Notes: generated from the letters alone by a model not told the origin. DNA of 64,000 nt from Isosphaeraceae bacterium (GCA_021324445.1 JAJPJC010000339.1:1-64000), one strand, 5' to 3'; counted from the stretch's first letter, positions 42,358 through 51,918 are shown. Program-made: numbers and translations.

Positions 42358-42774
42358 ATGGCGAGACGAGCGAGTCGACAGCCGACGGACGGCGAACTGG
42401 AGATCCTGAAGGTCCTGTGGGCGATCGGTCCCGCCGGACTGGGGCAGGTTCACGCGGCGCTCCAGCAGCGCCGGGCCGTGGCACTGACCACAGTCGCCAC
42501 GATGCTCAAGATGATGCTCGACAAGGAGCTGGTCCGGCGTGAGGACGGCTCACGGGGTTACCTGTGGTCGGCGCGGGTCAGTTGCCAGGCGGCCGTCTCG
42601 GGCCTGCTCGGCAAGCTGGTCCAGCATCTGTTCGACGGCTCGGCGCGACGATTGGTCGCCCACCTGATCCAGGAGGGAGAGCTCGACGATCGGGAGTGCC
42701 GGGAGATCCTCGACCTGCTGAAAGCCCGGACGGACAAGACGACCGCGCCCGCGAAGGAAGGAGCCAGACCATGA
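42358..42774 (+). CDS. BlaI/MecI/CopY family transcriptional repressor
   Basis: A 138-residue winged-helix repressor: PTDGELEILKVLWAIGPAGL, then the recognition region ALTTVATMLKMMLDKELVRR, and a C-terminal dimerisation helix (ELDDRECREILDLLKAR). In the bla/mec paradigm the repressor is cleaved on signal from a membrane protease, here encoded by the next gene, which it overlaps by 4 nt (ATGA). It likely represses its own operon. No beta-lactamase gene lies nearby, so the target may be only the operon or distant genes. Confidence 0.9.
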   Translation: MARRASRQPTDGELEILKVLWAIGPAGLGQVHAALQQRRAVALTTVATMLKMMLDKELVRREDGSRGYLWSARVSCQAAVSGLLGKLVQHLFDGSARRLVAHLIQEGELDDRECREILDLLKARTDKTTAPAKEGARP

Positions 42775-44938
42775 ACCCAACCTCGATGACCGCCTCGCCG
42801 GTCTGGACGGCGGCGGGCTGGACGATGCTGCATCTGTGGTGGGTCGGGGCGACCCTCGGCCTGGCGGCCGCGATCTCGCGGAGGCTCGCGCGGTCGGCCC
42901 GATCCGAGACGCGGTACGCCCTGGCCCTGGTCTGCCTCGGGTCGCTGGCGATCGCGGCGGTCGTGATTTTCGTGTGGGTTTTCGAGCCGGCACGGGGATC
43001 GTCCCTGATCTCCGTCTGTGCTGGCGGTGGCGACACGTCGGCGATGGCGGTGGCGCCGATGGCCAGGATGCCAGCGAGTGAAGTGCCCGAGCGGATGAGC
43101 TCGCCCGATCGGCCGACCGAGCCGCATCGCCGATCCGTTCGGGCGCGGCTCGATGGCCTCGCGGCGGGACTCCCGTGGCTCTGGCTGGCCGGCACGCCGC
43201 TCAACCTCGTCCTGCTGGCCACGGGACTGGTGGGCGTCGAGCGGATCCGCCGGTCGAGTCGCTTCGTCGAGTCCGGCGAGATCCCGCGGTGTTGTCGCGT
43301 CCTGGCCGATTCCCTGGGGATCGCGTGCCGGATCGGCGTCGCGGTCTGCGACCGCGTCGCCGCGCCGATCCTCATCGGCGTCGTCCGCCCTTTGATCCTG
43401 CTCCCGCCTGCGGCGATCACCAGCTGGAGTGTGGAGGAGATCGAGATGGCCCTGCTCCATGAGCTGGCCCATCTGAAGCGATGGGACAACCTGGTGAACC
43501 TGTCGCAGCGGCTCGTGGAATCGCTGCTGTTCTTCCACCCGGTGGCCTGGTGGCTTTCGGGCTGGGTCCGGCTCGAGCGCGAGCTGTGCTGTGATCGCCT
43601 GGTCGTGGCGCGGCTGGGCCGGCCGGAGGCTTATGTCGAGATGCTCGTGGCGGTAGCAGCGGCGCGCCGCGCAGGCCGTCCCGTCGCGCCCGCGACAGCC
43701 ATGGCCGATCGCCAGCTCTCGACCCGGATTCGTCGGATCTTCAGTCTGGAAGATCGTTCGATGAAATTGACCATGCCGGAAGGAATCGGCCTGGTGGGAG
43801 CGTTGCTCGCCGGGATCGCGCTGGCGCTGGGGACCCACGCAGCGCCGCCGAAGCCGGCGGGCGAATCCCAAGAGTCGCTGCGCCTGAGCTTGCAACAGGC
43901 CGCGAAGGACGTGCTCGCCGATCCACGGCCGGGTGCCGAGGGTGGCGGCTTGAAGTTTCTCGCGCTGGTTTCTGTCGGCGAGGCGCAGCTCAAGCTGGGC
44001 GACCGGGCCGAAGCGTTGGAGACGCTCCGCCGCGCGTCCGAGGCGTGTGAACGCTTCGACTTCAAGAAATACGACTGGGGCGACCTGGAGGTGTTCGCGA
44101 TCCTGCCCGAGATTGCGAAGCGACAGCGCGAAGCGGGCGACTTCGCGGCGGCACGGGTATCGCTGGATCGGGCGATGAAGCTGGTCGAATCGCTCCAGGG
44201 GTTCACCAAGGTCCAGGAGTTGATCCAGATCACGGGCGCCGAGTCGCCTCGACGAGAGAAGCACGAAGTCGGGCCGCTGATCCGTTGCGGGTTGCTGGAG
44301 ATGATCGCTCTGGAGCGGATCGCCCTGGGCGATCGTGATGAGGCGCGGCCGCTCCTGCAACAATCGGTCGCGGCGATCCAGGCGCAGAAGGACGAGTTGA
44401 AGCCGGTGGCGCTCGCCGGCCTCGCGCCCAAGTTGTTCAAAGCCGGGGAAGAGGTCTTCTGGCGGGCCGTCGCCTTGCGCGCCCCCGGGGACGACCCGCG
44501 CACCGATTTCGGCCACCCCGAGCCTCCGATGGTCGCCGAGGCGATGCTCCTCTCCCGGTATGACCGCCGTGTGGCCGCGACGCTCTTCCAGCCGGTCGCG
44601 GCCTTCGAGCGCAGCCGACCGCTCCGCGACACCAACGACATCACCTCCTCGATCCTCCTGGCCTGGGTCTGCCTCGACCCGCGACAGGCGGTCGCGGTGG
44701 TTGAGAGCTTGCCGCCGGCCCGCACCCTCAAGATCGGCGAGCCGGCCAACTGGCGCGGTATTCCCCGGCTGAAATCCTGGCCCTGCCCCCCCAGCGGCGA
44801 TGGATGCGCATCTGGCGACACCACTCCGGCTGCCGCATCGCCATGTTCGAGGAGAACTATCGGGATTTGTAGGGTGACTTCGGTTTATCACATTATAACT
44901 ATAAATATGATTATGCTATCGATGCACTCCTCCGTTTG
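42771..44938 (+). CDS. M56 (BlaR1-like) membrane metallopeptidase, frameshifted C-terminus
   Basis: Signal-transducing protease partner of the BlaI-like repressor. Membrane helices near the N-terminus (about residues 15-35, 47-70, 132-155) flank the zinc motif HELAHLKRWD (His230, Glu231, His234), with a later ELCCDRLV motif. Another helix follows (about 338-360), then an outer helical region with TPR-like units (AEALETLRRASEACERF) instead of a penicillin sensor. After about residue 664 the frame becomes low in complexity, while the neighbouring frame reads EILALPPQRRWMRIWRHHSG...CRIAMFEENYRDL to a stop at 44872. This suggests a frameshift near the C-run at 44785. It affects only the last residues. 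Confidence 0.82.
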
Positions 44939-45082
44939 AGTGCTCGGGAGGGCACGAGAATGATCCGAATGCCAACGCCGCAGAGTTGAGCGGGACGGGA
45001 GCCACATCGGACTTGCATTTTCTGATTTTGCGAAATACGATGAGAGGTCGATCCACGGGACCGCAGGAACTTCGAGCCCGAT

Positions 45083-45472
45083 ATGCATGTCATCTCGCGA
45101 AGAGCGCTGCGCGAATTCTGGGAGGTGCACGCCGACGCCGAGGAGCCGTTACGCCGGTGGTTCAAGCTCGCAACGAAGGCGAAGTGGGCGAACTTCGCGG
45201 AGTTGAAGGCCGATTGCCCAGGCGCCGATCGCGTCGGCGATCGGATTGTGATCAATATCGGTGGGAATAAATACAGGCTCATCATCGAGGTCTATTTCCA
45301 GAACCAGGTGATTCTCGTCCGGTACGTGTTGACGCGCAAGGAATACGACAGAGGCACGTGGAAGGCCCCAGATCACGACCAGGAGGCGATTCGGCATGGC
45401 GACTCGAGCGAAAAAGCGACAAGGACGGAGAGCGACGGCAAAGACCGGAGGCGTCCCCCGGGCCAACGATGA
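45083..45472 (+). CDS. higB: HigB-type toxin, C-terminally extended
   Basis: An mRNA interferase of the HigB family in a type II toxin-antitoxin pair. Residues 1-95 fit the family: MHVISRRALREFWE, AKWANFAELKADCP, VINIGGNKYRLI and TRKEYDRGTWK, though the usual THxEYD reads TRKEYD. Typical members are about 95-105 residues; this one runs to 129 with a polar tail read in another frame of the antitoxin gene, giving a 77-nt overlap. The tail may come from loss of the original stop. Upstream (44880-44930) is an AT-rich stretch likely to hold the promoter. Confidence 0.82.
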   Translation: MHVISRRALREFWEVHADAEEPLRRWFKLATKAKWANFAELKADCPGADRVGDRIVINIGGNKYRLIIEVYFQNQVILVRYVLTRKEYDRGTWKAPDHDQEAIRHGDSSEKATRTESDGKDRRRPPGQR

Positions 45473-45857
45473 GTACCTGGATCTGTTCCGGGATTGCCCC
45501 CTCCGGTTCATCCGCTCGGAAGAGGAGTATGATCACGCGATCGCAACACTCTATCGTTTGAGTGACCGGGGCAGTCACCGCACTCCGGAAGAGACCGAAT
45601 TCTTGCTGGCGTTGGCCATGTTCGTCGAGAAATATGAAGACGAGCATTACCCCATCCCGCCGGCTTCGGGTGCGGAGATGCTGGAATTCCTGATCGAGAC
45701 TCACTCTGTCACGCAGAGCGACGTCGCGGCCGGAACGGGTCTTTCGGTCTCGACCATCTCCGAGATCCTGGCCGGGAAGCGGAAGCTGAACCTCAAGCAT
45801 ATCGAGGCTCTGGCGCGCTTCTTCAAGGTCAAGCCGGCGGTCTTCCTCGATCATTGA
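45396..45857 (+). CDS. higA: HigA-type antitoxin, HTH protein
   Basis: A 153-residue antitoxin and autorepressor. A central helical region (DHAIATLYRLSDRGSHRTPEE, FLLALAMFVEKYEDEHYP) binds the toxin in this family, and a C-terminal XRE helix-turn-helix (VTQSDVAAGTGLSVSTISEI, LAGKRKLNLKHIEALARFF) binds DNA. The toxin gene lies upstream, the order that defines HigBA. The basic N-terminus (MATRAKKRQGRRATAK) overlaps the toxin reading frame; a later start cannot be excluded. Confidence 0.85.
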   Translation: MATRAKKRQGRRATAKTGGVPRANDEYLDLFRDCPLRFIRSEEEYDHAIATLYRLSDRGSHRTPEETEFLLALAMFVEKYEDEHYPIPPASGAEMLEFLIETHSVTQSDVAAGTGLSVSTISEILAGKRKLNLKHIEALARFFKVKPAVFLDH

Positions 45858-45883
45858 GGCCCCACCGGGGATCGATACCTCGA

Positions 45884-46495
45884 TCAGCGTTCATCCTCGT
45901 TTGCAGCTCGATACAAGCCCTGGGCGTCGATGTAAGCCTCGACACCGCGGGGGACCATGTAGCGGATGCTGCGGCCCTCGGCCAGGCGGCGGCGGAGGTC
46001 GCTGGAGGCGATGCCGACGGGTGGGATCGTGACGGATTGCAGCGGGTGCGCGCCCGGCCCGAAGTCGGGCAGGTTCGTCGCGTCAACCTGCTCGATGCCA
46101 GGGCGGTTGACCACGACGATCCTCGCCAGTTGCGCGATCCGCGCGGGCGCCCGCCAGCCGGGAAGATCCGCCAGGCTGTCGGCGCCGATCAAGAAGAAGA
46201 GCTCGTCGTGGGGATGATCGCGGCGGACGGTTTCCAACGTCTCGACGCTGTAGTGCGGGCCCGGACGCGCCGCCTCGATGTCGGAGACCGCGAACGCGGA
46301 GTGACCGGCGATCGCCATCCGGACCATCTCCAGGCGGTGGGCCACCTCGGTCCGTCCCCCCGGTTTGTGCGGCGGTGCGCCGGCGACCACGAACCACACC
46401 CGGTCCAGCCCGCACGACTCCCGGCATTGCTCCGCCAGGATCAAGTGGCCCAGGTGGATCGGGTCGAACGTCCCCCCGAAAAGTCCCAGTCGCAT
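45884..46495 (-). CDS. nadD: Nicotinate-nucleotide adenylyltransferase
   Basis: Adenylates nicotinate mononucleotide in NAD synthesis. The 203-residue protein starts MRLGLFGGTFDPIHLGH, with the nucleotidyltransferase GGTFDPxHxGH motif, has the family PPHKPGG block, and ends with the second motif IASSDLRRRL (usual ISST-x-IR) and the closing VEAYIDAQGLY. GAGGG lies 10 bases before the ATG. It is convergent with higA, 26 bp apart, and divergent from the Rpn-like gene. Confidence 0.93.
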   Translation of the reverse strand: MRLGLFGGTFDPIHLGHLILAEQCRESCGLDRVWFVVAGAPPHKPGGRTEVAHRLEMVRMAIAGHSAFAVSDIEAARPGPHYSVETLETVRRDHPHDELFFLIGADSLADLPGWRAPARIAQLARIVVVNRPGIEQVDATNLPDFGPGAHPLQSVTIPPVGIASSDLRRRLAEGRSIRYMVPRGVEAYIDAQGLYRAANEDER

Positions 46496-46784
46496 CGCCG
46501 CGCAGCCCTCATTCTCATCCCGACCCGCAGATCCGCTCCGGAGACCCGCGGCGGACGAAGATTCGCTGTGGACAAACGTGCAGAAATCGGCTGTACTGAC
46601 AATGGGACGGCCGATGCCGGCGAGATCCCTCATCCGTTACGCCACGATTCCCGACGATAGGTCTGATCGATGAGCCTTGTCAACTCCCGAGACGACGCGG
46701 TGCGAGCCGGAGGGAATCACTGGCTCGGAACGGTGGGGCGTCCGGGTGTGGTCGGGTTGCGGAGTGCCGGTGGGACGAACGGGC

Positions 46785-47654
46785 ATGCAGGAATACGACA
46801 AGAGCAGCAAGTGGTTGATCGAGAACCACGGCGATTCGATCCTTCGCCTGGGCGGGGCGCGCGGCATCGTCTGGTGGAAGGCGTTGCCGACCGACCTGGT
46901 CCAGACCAGGCGGTTGCCCGACGGCTTGATCGAAGCCAAGCTGCGGGGACGAGCCAGGCCGGCCCGGTTCCTCGTGGAAATCTCCACCTATCCCTACCGA
47001 CGCTTGAGCAATCAGGCCGTCCAGGGCTCGGCGCTGGTGTATCTCGCTCACGAGGAGCTGCCCGAAGTCCTCACCGTGATCCTCCATCCCGGCCGCCGCA
47101 CACGCCCCACCGGGACCGTCGAGCTGGCCAGCCCCCACGGCTGGACCCGCTGGCGCGTCGATTGGAAGGTGGTCGAACTGTGGACGATCCCCGCCGCCGA
47201 CCTGCTTGCCGCCAACGACCTCGGCCTGATCCCGTGGGTGCCGCTGGCGAAGATCGACGGCCCGCCCGAACCCATCTTCCAGGAATGTCGCAGTCGGATC
47301 GACCGCGATGCCCGGAGCGGCCAGCGCGAGAATCTGCTCGCCGTGACCCAATTCCTGGCCAAGCTCAATTATAATGACGTGAGGTTGTTCCAGATCCTGG
47401 GAGGACGCAAGGCCATGATCGAATCACCGATGGTCAAAGAATTGATTGCGGACAGCAAGTTGGCGGCCAGCCGATCAATCCTCCTCAACGTCCTCGTGGG
47501 GCGTTTCGGGCCGACCGCGCGAGACTTGCGTCCCGTACTGGATACGATCACCGAGGAAAGGAGGCTCAACGAGTTAGCGCGAGTTTCTGGGACGTGCCCG
47601 GATCTTGACTCGTTCAAGAAACTGCTTTCGCCAGGACCACGCAAGCGGAAGTGA
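46785..47654 (+). CDS. Rpn/PD-(D/E)XK-like nuclease-related protein
   Basis: A 289-residue protein resembling Rpn-family (PD-(D/E)XK, recombination-promoting nuclease/putative transposase) proteins. It starts MQEYDKSSKWLIENHGDS, has RFLVEISTYPYRRLSN where the Glu-x-(Ser) strand replaces the usual ExK, and then a helix-strand ALVYLAHEELPEVLTVIL. The active-site Lys is not evident, so catalysis is uncertain. The last 80 residues, from MIESPMVKELIADSKL to PRKRK, form a module that recurs twice immediately downstream as separate small genes. An in-frame ATG at 46677 lies upstream, but sequence before 46785 is not protein-like. Confidence 0.65.
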   Translation: MQEYDKSSKWLIENHGDSILRLGGARGIVWWKALPTDLVQTRRLPDGLIEAKLRGRARPARFLVEISTYPYRRLSNQAVQGSALVYLAHEELPEVLTVILHPGRRTRPTGTVELASPHGWTRWRVDWKVVELWTIPAADLLAANDLGLIPWVPLAKIDGPPEPIFQECRSRIDRDARSGQRENLLAVTQFLAKLNYNDVRLFQILGGRKAMIESPMVKELIADSKLAASRSILLNVLVGRFGPTARDLRPVLDTITEERRLNELARVSGTCPDLDSFKKLLSPGPRKRK

Positions 47655-47658
47655 TGCC

Positions 47659-47883
47659 ATGATCGGATCACCGATGCTCAACGAGCTCATCAGGGATGAG
47701 AGGCTCCAAACTATTCGAAAGATCCTCGACCGCCGCTTTGGGCCAGAAGCTCGCTCACTGCAACCCTGGTTGGACTCGATCGCAAATCTCAAGAAGCTCG
47801 AGGAGCTGGTCACCTCCTCCGCGACTGCTCCTGACCTCGAATCCTTCACGAAACAGCTTCAATCCGGTCGGAAAAAGAAGTGA
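47659..47883 (+). CDS. Stand-alone copy 2 of the Rpn-like C-terminal module
   Basis: A 74-residue protein: MIGSPMLNELIRDERL, then IRKILDRRFGPEARSLQPW and DLESFTKQLQSGRKKK. It aligns end to end with the last 80 residues of the preceding protein (shared S-P-M-x-x-E-L-I, RFGP-x-AR-x-L, LD-I, DL-x-SF, basic tail). The start lies 5 nt after the previous stop (TGATGCCATG), and the same spacing follows. It may act as a small regulator of the full-length protein or be a leftover of unequal crossing over. Confidence 0.65.
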   Translation: MIGSPMLNELIRDERLQTIRKILDRRFGPEARSLQPWLDSIANLKKLEELVTSSATAPDLESFTKQLQSGRKKK

Positions 47884-47887
47884 TACC

Positions 47888-48127
47888 ATGACCGAGATAC
47901 CATCGCTCAAGGAATTGATCGCGGAGAGCGAGCGCGCGGGACTACGAAGGTCCATCATTCGCGTCCTCGTCGCGCGGTTCGGTCCGGGCGCACGCGACGT
48001 GCGACACGCGCTGGACGCGATCACGGAGAATAAGAAGCTGGACGAATTGACGGTTCTTTGTGTGACTTGACCGGATCTCGAATCCTTGAGGAAGCGACTG
48101 GGCCCCCAACCTCGCAAGAGGAAGTGA
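47888..48127 (+). pseudogene. Copy 3 of the module with internal stop
   Basis: Starts MTEIPSLKELIAESERAG, continues SIIRVLVARFGPGARDVRHAL and reaches LDELTVLCVT, where TGA (48068-48070) interrupts the frame. After the stop the same frame goes on PDLESLRKRLGPQPRKRK to the stop at 48127, exactly the tail of copies 1 and 2. A single-base change explains the break. As read, the protein has 60 residues; readthrough would give 79 codons. Confidence 0.7.
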
Positions 48128-48209
48128 CTCCCGGGTCGGATGATCCAAGACGGCGCTCCTAGAGCACCCGACGCAGAGCCACACAGACCGGCCGCGATAG
48201 GTCTTGCCC

Positions 48210-50633
48210 ATGAGCGTTGTCTCCATGCAGGGTGACGGCGAGCTCCACGAATCTGACGGCAACGGGCGCGATCGTGCCTATGATGATGCCCCCGGCCGGG
48301 ACGGCGTTGCCGACGCGCGCCAGGCGGCCTGGTTCGGGCTGGCGGAGGACGACGAGCCGGCGACGGCCCGCGGCGGATTCGCGGGCGTGGTCTTCAATCG
48401 CCCGATCGAGCAGGTGTTGACCTATCGCGTGCCGGGCCGGCTCGAACGGCTGATCCAGGCGGGGCAGCGGGTGCGCGCGCCGTTGGGGCGCGGCGACAAG
48501 CTGGCGGTAGGTTACTGCGTTCGCGTCGATCGGCAGGTCCCCGAGGGCCTCGATCGGCTGCGGATCAAGCAGCTGGTGGAGATCCTCGATCCCTCCCCAC
48601 TGATCGACCGCGGGATGCTCGAGCTGACGCGATGGGTCGCGGATTATTACGCCTGCTCCTGGGGCCAGGCGCTGGATGCCGCCGTGCCGGCCGGCGTGAA
48701 GAAACACGCCGGGACGCGCGTGGGGACGTTCCTGGTTGTGCCCGAGGAGACGCGCGAGGCGATGCGGGCCGGGACGATCGAGCCGCGGCTCTCGGCCAAG
48801 CAGGCGGCCGTGCTGGAGGTCCTCTGCCGCAGCGACGAGCCGCTCACGACCTCCGACGTCTGCCGGCTGGCCAAGTGCAGCCCCGTGCCGGTCCAGGCTC
48901 TGCAAAAGAACGGGCTGGTGCACACGGTCCGGCGCCGGCTGCCACTGGGATTGCCCAGGCCCGCCCGCGGCGGGTCCGTCGCTCCACCGCCGGCACCGCC
49001 GCCCGAGGGCGCGGCCGCGCGGCCCGCCCTGGTCCTGACCGCCGAGCAGGTCACGACCCTGGCACGAATCGAGCCGGCGCTGGACTCGGGTGGGTTCGCC
49101 CCGTTCCTGATCCATGGGGTGACCGGCAGCGGCAAGACCGAGGTCTACCTCTCGGCGATCGAGCGCATCGTGGCCCGCGGCCGCGAGGCGATCGTGCTGG
49201 TCCCCGAGATCAGCCTGACCCCGCAGACGATCCGCCGATTCCGCAGGAGGTTCGCCCGGGTGGCCGTGCTGCACAGCCATCTGACCGACGCCGAGCGGCA
49301 TCGCCACTGGCAGAACATCGCCGCGGGCGCCGTCGAAGTGGTCGTCGGCGTCCGGTCGGCCGTGTTCGCCCCGACGCGCCGGCTCGGCCTGATCGTCATC
49401 GACGAGGAGCATGAGACCACGTTCAAACAGGAGACGACGCCCCGGTACCATGCGCGCGATGTGGCCGTCAAGCGCGCCCAGATGGAGGGCATCCCCATCC
49501 TCCTGGGCTCGGCCACGCCGTCGCTGGAGAGCTGGCGTAACGCCGAGCGCGGGCGCTACACTCGCCTGGTGATGCCGACGCGGGTTGGCGGCCGGCCCAT
49601 GCCCGAGGTCGAGATCATCGACTTGCGGCACGAGAAGCCGCCGATCGGCGGCCTGAGCGAGTCGCTGCGCCAGGCGATGCTCCGCGCCCTCGGCGAGGGC
49701 GGCCAGGTCATCTTGCTGCTGAACCGGCGCGGGTTTCACACCTTCGTCATCTGTCCCAGGTGCGGGCAGGTGGTCAAGTGCCACGCCTGCGACGTGGCGG
49801 CGACGTATCATCGAGGACGCCATATCCTGATCTGCCACACCTGCGACGCCGAGCGCGCCTGCCCGCCGGCCTGCCCATCCTGCCGCGCGACGAGCTTGCA
49901 CTACGGCGGCATCGGCACGGAGCGGCTGGAGCGCGAGATCCAGGCCGGGTTCGCCGATTACCCCGCGCGGCGGATGGACTCGGACACGATGCGGACGCCC
50001 GGCAGCCACGAGCAGGTCCTGGCGGCGTTCCGCGCCGGCGAGGTCCGGATCCTCCTGGGGACGCAGATGATCGCCAAGGGGCTCGATTTCCCCAACGTCA
50101 CCCTGGTCGGCGTGGTCAACGCGGACACCGCCCTCCACCTGCCGGACTTCCGGGCCGCCGAGCGGACCTTCCAGCTCGTGGCCCAGGTGGCGGGCCGGAC
50201 CGGGCGGGGCGACCGGCCCGGCCGGGTCCTCGTGCAGACCTATACCCCGGACCACTATGCCATCCAATCGGCGATTCGCCACGACTATCTGGCCTTCGTC
50301 CAGAGCGAGCTCCCCGAGCGGGCCAGGTACGGAGTCCCGCCATCGGGACGGCTGGTCCGCTTGATCGCGCGCGGGCCGGACGAATCGGCCGTGTACGCGT
50401 ATCTCCAGGAGCTGGCCGCGGCGATGCGCCAGGCGGCCGATCCCTCGGTCCGCATCCTCGGGCCAGCGCCGGCGCCTATCCTCAAGATCCGCAACCTCTA
50501 TCGGTTCCACATCCAGCTTCGCTGTCCCAATCCCCGCCCCCTCCAGGCACTGGCCCGCAAGGCGCACGGATGCATCGTTGCGCCGCATGGCATCGAGCTG
50601 GCCGTCGACGTGGACCCGATGCACATGCTCTAA
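48210..50633 (+). CDS. priA: Primosomal protein N' (replication restart helicase)
   Basis: The 3'-5' helicase that restarts stalled replication forks. The 807-residue protein has the PriA 3'-DNA-binding domain (GVVFNRPIEQVLTYRVP), Walker A GVTGSGKTEVY (Lys about 308), the DEEH box DEEHE (Asp398), QETTPRYHARDVA, and paired zinc-binding cysteines (CPRCGQVVKCHACD, CHTCDAERACPPACPSC). Helicase motif VAGRTGRGDRPGRV is present. About 55 extra N-terminal residues precede the normal start of homology; a start further in is possible. A 6-bp hairpin begins at its stop. Confidence 0.94.
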   Translation: MSVVSMQGDGELHESDGNGRDRAYDDAPGRDGVADARQAAWFGLAEDDEPATARGGFAGVVFNRPIEQVLTYRVPGRLERLIQAGQRVRAPLGRGDKLAVGYCVRVDRQVPEGLDRLRIKQLVEILDPSPLIDRGMLELTRWVADYYACSWGQALDAAVPAGVKKHAGTRVGTFLVVPEETREAMRAGTIEPRLSAKQAAVLEVLCRSDEPLTTSDVCRLAKCSPVPVQALQKNGLVHTVRRRLPLGLPRPARGGSVAPPPAPPPEGAAARPALVLTAEQVTTLARIEPALDSGGFAPFLIHGVTGSGKTEVYLSAIERIVARGREAIVLVPEISLTPQTIRRFRRRFARVAVLHSHLTDAERHRHWQNIAAGAVEVVVGVRSAVFAPTRRLGLIVIDEEHETTFKQETTPRYHARDVAVKRAQMEGIPILLGSATPSLESWRNAERGRYTRLVMPTRVGGRPMPEVEIIDLRHEKPPIGGLSESLRQAMLRALGEGGQVILLLNRRGFHTFVICPRCGQVVKCHACDVAATYHRGRHILICHTCDAERACPPACPSCRATSLHYGGIGTERLEREIQAGFADYPARRMDSDTMRTPGSHEQVLAAFRAGEVRILLGTQMIAKGLDFPNVTLVGVVNADTALHLPDFRAAERTFQLVAQVAGRTGRGDRPGRVLVQTYTPDHYAIQSAIRHDYLAFVQSELPERARYGVPPSGRLVRLIARGPDESAVYAYLQELAAAMRQAADPSVRILGPAPAPILKIRNLYRFHIQLRCPNPRPLQALARKAHGCIVAPHGIELAVDVDPMHML

Positions 50634-51095
50634 CCGCCCTCGGCGGCGGTTCGGTCGCCGGGCAGGAGAAGTTGAGGAAAAACTCGGAAAACCCCCAAAG
50701 TTCAATTTACAACCTTGGGGCGACGGGGTATCTTCCGGCGCGTTCGTTCACAGCCAGAGTTTCGTGACGAGGGAACTCCCAGTCGAGTTCCGGTCCGGTG
50801 GGGCACGGGGGCCGCGATGGGCACGAGAACGCGAAGGCCTCCCCCACCTGGCACGCCTGGTCGCGACGGTTCGGGTTCGACCGCCACGCCGGTCCTGGCC
50901 CCGACTGGTGTTGTGATTGTCGCCACGGGTGTCGTTCATCCGCCTTGCGAGGAGACCCGGTCCGTACCGGCCTGCCCGGTGGGAAGGTCCGGAGCATCCC
51001 GGCCCAGGGGAGGACGCCACACTTCGAGTCCAGACGAAGACGTTGCGAAGTCGCGGAATGGATCGCGACGATCCCATCCCTTTCAGGAGGAAATG
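50634..51095. other. Intergenic region before the PEP-CTERM gene
   Basis: No gene recognised in 460 bp. A 7-bp inverted repeat (50772-50778 with 50785-50791) lies in the middle and might be an operator, and AGGAGG at 51085-51090 serves the following gene. The open frames here lack protein-like composition. Confidence 0.4.
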
Positions 51096-51770
51096 ATGCG
51101 CATGACACGAGGGTGGACCGGGCTGCGACTCGCAGCCATCGCCCTGGGGCTGCTCGCCTGGAATAACCCCCGCGCCCAGGCCGACGCCACCACCGGGACA
51201 GCCAGCAATCTCTTGGAGTACAGCGTGGCTGGTCAGATCGATAAGAGCGGGATCACGGGGAGTAATGTGATCAGCTACGTGCCGGTTCAGAACGCGATGA
51301 TCGACCCGACCTCGAACCTCCCCCTGGGCGCGTTCCAGGTCGCCCCGTTGCCCGTCGGCCAGACGACCACGTACAACAACACGCCGTTCAGCTTGACCAT
51401 CGACCCCACTGGATTCAACGGAACCACGCTCAATCAGACCCCGCTGACCGTCACCGGCGAGCTCAACGGCACGGTGAACGGGCCCTACCAGTCGAGCGTG
51501 CAGGTCACGTTCGACCCGATCACTCAAGGCTCGTTCGCGCTGGCGGGCGGGACCAGCACGCTGAGCGTGCTCCAGAACGATCACCACCTGCTGGTCCCCT
51601 CCTCCGCCGGCGGGATCACCACCGTGGAGGGCCAGCTTGCCAGCACGGGGCTCTCCCCCGACGCGGCGCCCGTGCCCGAGCCGAGCACCATCGCGCTGTT
51701 CCTCAGCACGGTCGGCGGTCTCGGCCTGAGACGCTACGTCATGACCCGCCGGCAGCGCGTGGCAGCCTGA
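51096..51770 (+). CDS. PEP-CTERM sorting-signal exported protein
   Basis: A 224-residue exported protein of unknown function. It has an N-terminal signal peptide (about residues 8-28, cleavage near AQA-D), a Thr/Asn/Gly-rich beta body (ASNLLEYSVAGQID onward), and a C-terminal PEP-CTERM tail: VPEPSTIALFLSTVGG, a hydrophobic helix, then RRYVMTRRQR. That tail is recognised by exosortase and usually marks proteins of the extracellular matrix. ATG codons at 51093, 51096 and 51102 compete; AGGAGG at 51085 favours 51096 or 51102. Confidence 0.85.
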   Translation: MRMTRGWTGLRLAAIALGLLAWNNPRAQADATTGTASNLLEYSVAGQIDKSGITGSNVISYVPVQNAMIDPTSNLPLGAFQVAPLPVGQTTTYNNTPFSLTIDPTGFNGTTLNQTPLTVTGELNGTVNGPYQSSVQVTFDPITQGSFALAGGTSTLSVLQNDHHLLVPSSAGGITTVEGQLASTGLSPDAAPVPEPSTIALFLSTVGGLGLRRYVMTRRQRVAA

Positions 51771-51888
51771 ACCCGCCCGATCCTCGGATGGGAGGCCACC
51801 CTACCCTGAGCAGGGCGATCGGGCTCCCCGACCCGATCCCCCTCGCCGGGACGCCGGCGGTTGCAACCGCGACCGGATTCCGTTCGAC

Positions 51889-51918
51889 CGACCCTCGGCG
51901 CAACCACGCCGAGGGTCG
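51889..51918 (+). terminator. Terminator-like hairpin after the PEP-CTERM gene
   Basis: Positions 51889-51900 and 51907-51918 are exact 12-nt reverse complements with a 6-nt loop, followed by TTTGCTG. The T-run is short, but the stem is strong and lies 118 bp after the stop. Confidence 0.55.

Noticed and set aside
48159-50705. 848-codon minus-strand frame opposite priA
   Set aside because: Lies fully opposite priA, which has all helicase and zinc motifs; the antisense product has no recognisable domain.
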